Below are positions 9,032 to 15,278 of a DNA stretch of 15,278 nucleotides, one piece after another. This DNA is from Trachelipus rathkii. Lineage: Eukaryota; Arthropoda; Malacostraca; Isopoda; Trachelipodidae. Location of the stretch: positions 1 through 15,278 of the forward strand of contig JABUQX010103430.1 in assembly GCA_015478945.1 (NCBI GenBank), in the 5' to 3' direction. How positions within the stretch are numbered: the first letter of the stretch is position 1; each line of letters begins with the position of its first letter. The notes beneath the pieces are model-generated. The model was not told where the DNA came from and ran no database searches. It saw nothing but the letters and a program-made list of their open reading frames with translations. A program made the position numbers and the translations under genes.

Positions 9032-11175
9032 TCCTTATCTTATCACATCAATCTTCCTCTTTTCCCAAGACTGGATCGGAAAAGAAAACTAGTATTAGAT
9101 AATGACACAGAAGTCGAAAAGGAAAAGCGCCAGCCCTTATTAGACCGCCCGTCTAAATACTATGTTGTGAGAGAAAACCCAGTCAAGTTCAGAAGAAATT
9201 CCAAACCCTAGAGCATTCACGGGACCCCGCGACGGACCCTTCAACTATGGCATAGTCGTCAAATTGTAGGGTTCTACGCCTTGGCCCAGGTGGGCCAGCA
9301 ACCCCAATGCACGCCTCACAAAAAGCCTGCCATTCCACGTTACATCCTTTATGCAACCCTTTATTCCCTCTCGCTCTGCAAATCCATTTATTTCTCTCCT
9401 TCAGACATATATTTTCCTATACTAACTCAATCCACTTTTTCTGCAGTCTCCCAGCCGGTCGATTCCCCAAACACACTCATCCACTATACATCCGCTTAAC
9501 CAAGCCCGACTTATGAATTCATCCTTTCCCACATGACCAGAACCAATATCGACGAGAACTTTTTATTTATTCTCAATCATTTACGCCACAGCTTTGCTTC
9601 ACACCAATAACTCTCCTAATACGTTCATTTCTACATTTTAATCAATTCTTCATAACACCTTAACGACGCGCGCCTATGATAATTGTCCGATCACTTGAAC
9701 ACACACTTGAACTTTAGATCTAATACCTCTTATTTCCAGACGAGCATAGTCTGCACTTACTATACATTAATACAGGCAACAACATAACCTTCATGTAAGA
9801 CCCACTACGCAACAGGCAAAAAAAACTTAGTCCCTTTACAATCACCAACGATTTAAATTGCACCCATGCAGACCTTCATTGCCATTCACACCTTTTCCTA
9901 CTACATCTCTGCAATCATCCGTTTCGCCTTTCCATCCAACATATTATCCTAAATAATTTAAACTCAGACACTTGTTCCAGCTGCCTCACCATCTAACATA
10001 ACACCTCGACAACAGGACTGGTTCCTGCAGCACTCACACAACAAGGATAAACCCAAATGAACTCTTAACTCTTATCTATCTTTTACTTTCGAGATCAAAC
10101 CCCTCGCTTTTACAATACAACACCCTGTCAAATCTCTATACTACCAATCCTTCAAACTCTCGTTCAGATTCGCCACAAAGAACCAAATCATCGGAATATA
10201 ATAAGTAGGGCACCCTCCCCTCTTTCCATTCTCCATCAATTCTAACACACAATTTCTTGCCATCCCCACCTCGATTCTTTCCATAACATCCATATACAAA
10301 TTGAATTAACCAAGGAGACATAACAGCAACCCTGTCTACTCCGCTATATTCCTACCAATCACGCCATTGACACATTAACACACGCTTCACTATCGAGTAT
10401 CGACATATAGCATACTTTTGATTCCATTCAGAAAGCCTACCACCACACACATATTCACTAACACCTTGCCATAAAGCTTCCCTATTAACTCTATCATAAT
10501 ACGGCTGTTGCACAACTGCATTAAATCTAATCTCCCATTCACTCCTCTTCTCCCCTTCCCCTCATTTTCTCAATCATTTGTTTTAATGTAAAGATTTTGA
10601 TTCACAACAGTCCTCTTCTAAAACAAACCACTCCTAAACGCGCACGCTTTGTTCTTTTTTTTTAGTCCCTCGACCACATCTTTTGCCGAGACCAAAATAA
10701 CAGCATATAACTTTCATACAACACACTTCAATAAACTAATTCCCTTTAATTCCTACAGTTTCCCTCGTTTTCCTCGTTCATTTCTCCCTTACCCTTATAA
10801 GGGTAATATTAGTACTAATACAGCTCTCCTCCAATCCCTTGAGACTATACCCCTCCATAAACGCTTATTACACAACTTCCAAAATCCAATCAATCATCAC
10901 CATCTCGCCTCCGTTTCTTGATCATTTTCAAACCAGTCAAAGATCAGGTCCTTGACCAATAAATCCTTCCGAGGGGACTTTTTTCAACTCTTCTGCCGAT
11001 TACCATCATCCTTACTAATAACCTCATCCCCAAAGAGTACCTATTCCTTTCCTTTGCCAAAGGCAAAACCATCAAACCGCACACAAACATTCAACGTATC
11101 ACCGGTCTTCATTTAACTGTTTAAATATTGTGCAGGATTTATGAAGTGTTCTTTCCACACTCCCCTCACATCCAT
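9032..11175 (-). mobile_element. LINE copy B, 5'-truncated (minus strand)
   Basis: This copy parallels A and C almost throughout, with the 3' end at the left next to (TA)n and CTTTTCCCAAGACTGG at about 9058-9074. Its 3' non-coding part is longer than in A, with a segment around 9140-9210 that A lacks. The 5' truncation is sharp: similarity to A and C ends at CTCACATCCAT (11175). There the sequence turns into an inverted repeat, TCACATCCAT-TTC-ATGGATGTGA (11166-11188). That fold-back could reflect how the first DNA strand ended during insertion. No target-site duplication could be recognised, because the 3' flank is TA repeat. Confidence 0.85.
9700..10830 (-). pseudogene. Reverse transcriptase region of LINE copy B (broken)
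   Basis: The longest readable RT piece in the window is here on the minus strand at 10321-10136. It starts with MSPWLIQF, the sequence that normally follows the QGCV block, and reaches YSDDLVLCGESE, whose YSDD (10187-10198) is the catalytic box. A degraded motif A lies at about 10488-10530, and the VPLYKG-type segment at about 10786-10806, where CCCTTATAAGGG is two bases shorter than in copy D. Just upstream of the readable piece the SGVRQGCV block is spoiled by a deletion and an insertion. The readable run of 61 codons shows that decay, or sequence error, is uneven. It is non-functional as written. Confidence 0.85.
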
Positions 11176-11216
11176 TTCATGGATGTGATTTTCATGGATG
11201 AATGTGACTCATTCAT
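11166..11216. repeat. Two adjacent hairpin-forming inverted repeats at the 5' break of LINE copy B
   Basis: TCACATCCAT (11166-11175) pairs perfectly with ATGGATGTGA (11179-11188) around a 3-base loop. ATGAATG (11198-11204) pairs with CATTCAT (11210-11216) around TGACT. The first arm is the end of LINE copy B and the second arm is outside it. Confidence 0.7.
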
Positions 11217-11326
11217 TTAATGGGGGCCAGGTCTTTGAGGTACTCTTCTTACTCTTCAGGCAATTTATGGGATAGAAAACCGTGGAGTCTTTAAAAAAAC
11301 TGACGCTTGAAGCGTTCTTTTATTTG
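11189..11326. other. Unassigned spacer between LINE copy B and the SINE
   Basis: No gene is seen. Besides the hairpins at its left edge, it holds a third inverted repeat, ACGCTT-G-AAGCGT (11303-11315), followed by TTCTTTTATTT. The piece could belong to a longer SINE 5' region, to the interrupted piggyBac-like element, or to unique host DNA. Confidence 0.35.
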
Positions 11327-11445
11327 GGGACCTGGATGGCCTAGTAGTTAGGCATCCGGTTATTGGTTAGTTAACACTGCGACGCGGTGTATAATGTTCG
11401 AATCCCGCTGATGGAGAGGAAAATTATCTCCTGTGACTGATTCAT
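11327..11445 (+). mobile_element. tRNA-derived SINE with A and B boxes
   Basis: TGGCCTAGTAGTTAGG (11337-11352) fits the RNA polymerase III A box, and GTTCGAATCC (11396-11405) fits the B box, at a distance typical of tRNA genes. The cloverleaf is poor. The acceptor arms (11330-11336 and 11409-11415) do not pair well, and the T stem looks split by extra bases between GCGG and GTTCGAATCCCGC. This favours a tRNA-derived SINE over a working tRNA. The tail reads GAGAGGAAAATTATCTCCTGTGACTGATTC and then enters ATTATTATAATATAT and (TA)n. Transcription would run on the plus strand from the internal promoter. The 5' limit is approximate. Confidence 0.75.
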
Positions 11446-11458
11446 TATTATAATATAT

Positions 11459-11505
<47 letters not shown>

Positions 11506-11521
11506 TATATATATATATAAT

Positions 11522-11563
<42 letters not shown>

Positions 11564-11656
11564 AATTATATATATATTATATATAGTAATATATAATATA
11601 TAAATTATATATATATATATATTTATTATATATATAATTATATATTATATAATATA
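11446..11656. repeat. (TA)n tract shared by the SINE tail and the LINE copy C tail
   Basis: About 210 bases of TA repeat with AT-only interruptions lie between the 3' end of the SINE (plus strand) and the 3' end of LINE copy C (minus strand). The two elements are thus arranged tail to tail across one tract. Confidence 0.9.
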
Positions 11657-13785
11657 ACCGTATGAGTGTGATTTCCTTTCTCTTTCTTTTTCTTTATCTA
11701 CCTCTTTTCCCAAGACTGGGAGTTAGGGTGCGCTACAAGCATCGGAAAGAAAAGCAGTAGGGGAGTATGACAAAATGTCGAAAAAGAAACCGCAGCCTTA
11801 CCGGCCCCCTCTGTAACCACATTTAATTAGTGAAAAACTCGTCACAGACAGATAAATCCAACCTAGAGCTTTCATGAGACCGCAGCGGGGCACCTCACTA
11901 TGGTGTAATCGTCAAATGTAAGGTTACATCCCTGGCCCAGGGGGCCACAACCATGCCCCCATAAACAAAAACCCCGCATTCTCTGCTCTAATCATGTGGC
12001 ACCTTTTATTCTCGGCCTTGCCGAAACTCACATTTCCTCCTTCAGACATTCGTTCACCGACTGATCCACTTTCTCTTCGGTCTGCCCCAGCCGGTCGGTT
12101 CCCACACACCTCAACAACACTATACTATACCGCTTTAACAACAACCCGAAAACCTTAATAATCCAAAATTCATGCCTTTCCACAATGACCAAATACCATC
12201 TGCAACATACTTCAAATTTATTTTCTCTCTCATTTTACACCTTTCTTCCAAAGCCACATGGACACACTCTCTAATTAAGTTCATTCCTCATATTTAATTA
12301 ATTCCTTCTCAGGACACCTAAGCATGCCTCCTAAGATGTCCATACTGAACCACATTGAACTTTTTTAGATCTATACTTCTTATTCCAGAACATAGTTTCA
12401 CTACTATCAATAACACAGGTAACAACATACCCTCATGTAAGACCACTAACACACTCAAAGACTTAGTCCCTTTACATTCACCACAACGATTTAATTGCTC
12501 CAGCACCTTCCAGCCATTCACAACATCCTACTACAACTCTGCATCATCCGTTTCCTTCTCAATCCAACACATACCCTAAATAATTTAAACTCAGACACTT
12601 GCTCCCCAGCTGCTTCACCATCTAACATAACTACATCACTGAGGACTGTCTCACTCACAACATAACCTTACTCTTATCTACGTTTCCATTTTCAAACACC
12701 GCCTCCTTTTACATAACCCCAAGCCAAATCTCTTGCCTAACCAATTCCCTCTCAACTCTCTTTCAGATCTTCGCCACAGTACAGACAGTTACCAATCATC
12801 CCGGCATATAATAGGAGTAGGGGCACCTCCACTCATCTCCATTCTCCATCATTTAAAAACCTTCCCCTTCCACCCCACCTCATAATTCTTTCAATAACCC
12901 CATGCCTATACAAATTGAATAAACCAAGGAGATATAACAGCACCCATGTCCTCACTCCGCAGATATTTAATACCTATTATATGACCATTATATCACCATT
13001 GACACCATCACACGCTTCACTATCGGTCATACATACTTTTGATTCCATCTTCAGAAGCCTACCACCAACAAACCAATATATCACTAATACCATGCCATAA
13101 AGCTTCCACTATTAACTACTCTATCAATACGCCTGTTGCAAAAATCCATAAAACGAAAAATAATATTTATTCTTCTCCCTATTTTCCCTCAATCATTTGT
13201 TTTAAATGTAAAGTTTTGATCCACATATCCCATCCTCTACTACCCCTAAACGCAACTTGTTCTTTACACCGAAGATCAGTCCTTCAGTCACTCGACGCAC
13301 TCATTTCGACCAAAATGCCAGCATATACCTTCCCAACAACAACAACACTCAATAAACCTTATTCCCCTATAATAATTGCTACAGTTCCCCTTTTCTTCCT
13401 TACCCTTATAAATATAAGGGTACTATTACCTGCTCTCCTCCAATCCCTTGGAACTATACCATCCATAAACGCCTTTATTACAGCAACTTCCAAATTCCAA
13501 TCAATTCATCATCTCGCCTCCGCTCTTAATCATTTCAACCAGTAATTTCATCTATAACCTGCAGATTTACCATTCTTACACTTTCTCACTTAACCCATTA
13601 CCTCTCCTTACTAATTAACCTCATCCGCCAAAATACTATTCCTTCTTGCACCAATCAAACCCACACACATTCACTAAAACCTCATCATCACTGTTAATAT
13701 TGTGCAGATTTTCGAAAAGTGTTCTTTTTTTTTCCAACTCCCCTCATTACAAAAAGCAAACCCATCCTATTCATTATACTAAGTT
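11657..13785 (-). mobile_element. LINE copy C, 5'-truncated (minus strand)
   Basis: This copy has the same order of blocks as A and B. The 3' end block CCTCTTTTCCCAAGACTGGG is at 11700-11719 after a pyrimidine-rich stretch (11671-11699) next to (TA)n. GCAGATTTTCGAAAAG near the 5' end matches A. Similarity to A continues to CTATTCATTATACTAAG, then stops at about 13785 where (TA)n begins. Unlike A and B, both ends of this copy therefore touch TA repeats, which suggests insertion inside one TA tract or TA growth at both edges. Confidence 0.85.
11924..13440 (-). pseudogene. Reverse transcriptase and C-terminal region of LINE copy C (broken)
   Basis: On the minus strand, HEGMLLPVLL (12408-12437) is the segment found downstream of the palm domain in this LINE type. 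CGNRPAG (12089-12109) with SVGERMSEGGNVSFGKAENK and the stop at 11924 belongs to the C-terminal end. The catalytic box is at 12795-12808 as TATGCC-GG-GATGAT, that is YADD with two extra bases. Motif A lies near 13115-13160 with extra bases. The VPLYKG-type segment at about 13402-13421 reads CCCTTATAAATATAAGGG, four bases longer than in copy D. Motif order agrees with copies A and B. A 168-codon open frame on the opposite strand (13039-13545) is an antisense shadow. Confidence 0.8.
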
Positions 13786-13811
13786 ATATATATATATTAT
13801 TATATATATAT

Positions 13812-13845
<34 letters not shown>

Positions 13846-13903
13846 ATATTATATATATTATATATTATATATATATATATTATATATATATGATATATAT
13901 AAT
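13786..13903. repeat. (TA)n microsatellite at the 5' end of LINE copy C
   Basis: TA repeat with single TAT/ATT breaks lies between the truncated 5' end of copy C and an unassigned island. Confidence 0.9.
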
Positions 13904-14124
13904 ATTAGTGATGAATCGAATAACCGCAAACCGCAAATATGAAGCAACCAGCACATATTTTTGACAAGCCGCCAACCGCAAAAAAAAAGTTTGTCACTGG
14001 TCTAGGACACAACTGCTACAGGAGCGGTTGTCAATGGCCTTCCATGAAACCGCACACTGGCTTGTCATTAAGTTAATCTGTTTTAAAAATACTCTCTTAT
14101 GCTATCAAACTTTCCCATCTCTCT
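13904..14124. other. Unassigned island between two TA tracts
   Basis: About 220 bases of mixed sequence, with ACCGCAAA-type repeats (13923-13936 and again at 13974-13981) and an A9 run. TTAGTGATG at its start and TTGTCACTG at 13991-13999 recall hAT-type ends, but I could not support an element. No gene is seen. Confidence 0.4.
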
Positions 14125-14126
14125 AT

Positions 14127-14158
<32 letters not shown>

Positions 14159-14166
14159 TATATATA

Positions 14167-14217
<51 letters not shown>

Positions 14218-14259
14218 TATAAATATCATATATATATATATTATATATATATATATATA
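14125..14259. repeat. (TA)n microsatellite at the 5' end of LINE copy D
   Basis: TA repeat with a short AAATATCATA break lies at 14219-14230. Its right edge joins LINE copy D at AATAGTACCC, a sequence normally internal to the element. Confidence 0.9.
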
Positions 14260-15278
14260 ATAGTACCCTTATATAAGGGTAAGGGAGAAAAGGGGAACTG
14301 TAGAAATTATAGGGGAATAAGTTTAATTGAGTGTTGTAAGGAAGGTGAATGCTGGTATTTTGGTCGAAAGAGTGTGTCGAGTGACTGAGGGACTGATTGG
14401 TGAGAAACAAGGTGCGTTGCGTTTAGAAGTGGTACGAGGATGTGTGGATCAAATCTTACATTGAAAACAAATGATTGAGAGAGAAAATGAGGGAGAGAAG
14501 AAATAAAATTATATTTTAAGGTTTTATGGATTTACAACCGGCGTATGATTAAGTTAAATAGGGAAGCTTTAATGGCAGGTTTAGTGATATATGGTGGGTG
14601 GTAGGCTTCTTCTGAGGGAAATCAAAAGTATGTATGGAGATAAATAGAAAGGCGTGTGTAAGAATAAAATGTGTCAATGGTGATTGGTTTGTTTAGGAGG
14701 ATTAATAGCGGAGTGAGACAGGGTTGTGTTATGTCCTCCTTGGTTTATTCAATTTGTATTATGGATGGGCGTTATGAAAGAATTCGAGGTGGGGATGGGA
14801 GGAAGATGGTGTTAGAATGAATGGAGAATGGAGATGAGTGGAGGGTGCCTAGCTATTATATGCCGTGATTTGGTTTTGGTTCTGTGGTGCGAATGCTGAA
14901 GAAGAGTTTTGAGAGGGATTGGTAAAGATTGGCAGGGGATGTAACAGGAGGGGTTTGGAAGTAAACGTAGATAAGCAGTAGGTTATGGGGTTGTGAGTGA
15001 GGCCAGTCCTCAGTGTGAAGTTATGTTAGATGTGAGCAGCTGGAGCAAGTGTCTTGAGTTTAAATATTTTAGGGTATGTGTTGGATGAGAAGGGAACCGA
15101 TGATGGTAGATAAGAGTGAGTTGTGAATGGCAGGAAGGTTTGCTGGTGCAATTAAATCCTTGGTGGATGTAAAGAGGACTAAGTCTTGATTGCGGGCTAG
15201 AGTCTTACATGAGGTATGGTTTGTTACCTGTGGTATAGTAGGTAGTGAGACTATGGGTTCTGGAAAAAGAAGTATTAG
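14260..15278 (+). mobile_element. LINE copy D, 5'-truncated (plus strand), runs off the window
   Basis: This copy is the reverse complement of the middle of A, B and C, from the start of the RT domain to past the palm. Its 5' end is fused to (TA)n at 14259. Because it has the same orientation as copy E and lacks the part E already covers, D and E could be two pieces of one original element separated by later insertions. About 390 bases between them, judged from copy A, are missing. The 3' end lies beyond the right edge. Confidence 0.85.
14263..15278 (+). pseudogene. Reverse transcriptase region of LINE copy D (frameshifted, partial)
   Basis: The first 41 codons from 14263 are open and begin VPLYKGKGEKGN followed by NYRGISL, a clean start of the RT domain, ending at a TGA (14386-14388). 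In other frames come motif A GFMDLQPAYD (14520-14549), with Pro where copy A has Lys, and SGVRQGCVMS (14707-14736). The catalytic YADD is at 14859-14869, where one base is lost (TATGCCGTGAT). Beyond it, GLEVNVDK-like and EFKY segments near 14955 and 15057 match the region after the palm. Several stops remain, so the copy is dead as written, although it is the best preserved at its 5' edge. Confidence 0.85.

Noticed and set aside
11330..11415. Functional tRNA gene
   Set aside because: A and B boxes are present, but the acceptor and T stems do not pair properly and the body continues past the tRNA-like part into a SINE tail.
13039..13545. Longest open frame in the window (168 codons, plus strand)
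   Set aside because: It lies antisense to the RT region of LINE copy C. The sense strand carries RT motifs, and the frame's Ser/Thr/Pro/His/Ile-rich product has no recognisable domain.
13905..13999. Short hAT-like element (TTAGTGATG ... TTGTCACTG)
   Set aside because: Only five or six terminal bases agree, there is no 8-bp target duplication and no internal support.

Overview
This window looks like animal, non-coding, repeat-dense genomic DNA, probably from an arthropod and possibly a decapod crustacean. That guess rests on general resemblance of the LINE and SINE sequences to crustacean repeats and was not tested. There is no prokaryotic gene organisation, no rRNA and no CRISPR. No long open reading frame matches a protein along its length. 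The recognisable coding signals are broken by many small insertions and deletions. These could be real decay, errors in a long-read assembly, or both.

Layout from left to right. 1-430 is an array of a ~110-bp tandem repeat that probably continues off the left edge. 431-650 is a short unassigned stretch. 651-3957 is about 3.3 kb of (TA)n-type simple sequence; its middle part (about 1100-3140) carries many C and almost no G on the + strand. 3958-6072 is a 5'-truncated LINE (copy A, minus strand). 6079-6615 (minus) is a broken exon coding for C2H2 zinc fingers, with a splice acceptor at its 5' edge. 7019-8326 is the 5' part of a second LINE of apparently the same family (copy E, plus strand), holding a recognisable APE-type endonuclease. 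It is cut at a TTAA and followed at 8327 by a piggyBac-like transposon end. After a (TA)n tract come LINE copy B (9032-11175, minus), a hairpin-rich spacer, a tRNA-derived SINE (about 11327-11445, plus), another (TA)n tract, LINE copy C (11657-13785, minus), (TA)n, an unassigned island (13904-14124), (TA)n, and LINE copy D (14260 to the window end, plus).

The LINE family has an endonuclease (copy E) and a reverse transcriptase with visible catalytic motifs (A: FADD; B: YSDD; D and C: frameshifted YADD). Together the five fragments cover most of one element, but no copy is intact. All three visible LINE 3' ends, and the SINE 3' end, run straight into (TA)n. This suggests that the family ends in, or targets, TA repeats, and that the SINE may use the LINE's machinery.

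I did not find a new multi-gene system. The best leads are the zinc-finger exon, the transposon cut at TTAA, the link between TA tails and LINE/SINE 3' ends, and the strongly strand-asymmetric base composition in the TA block.
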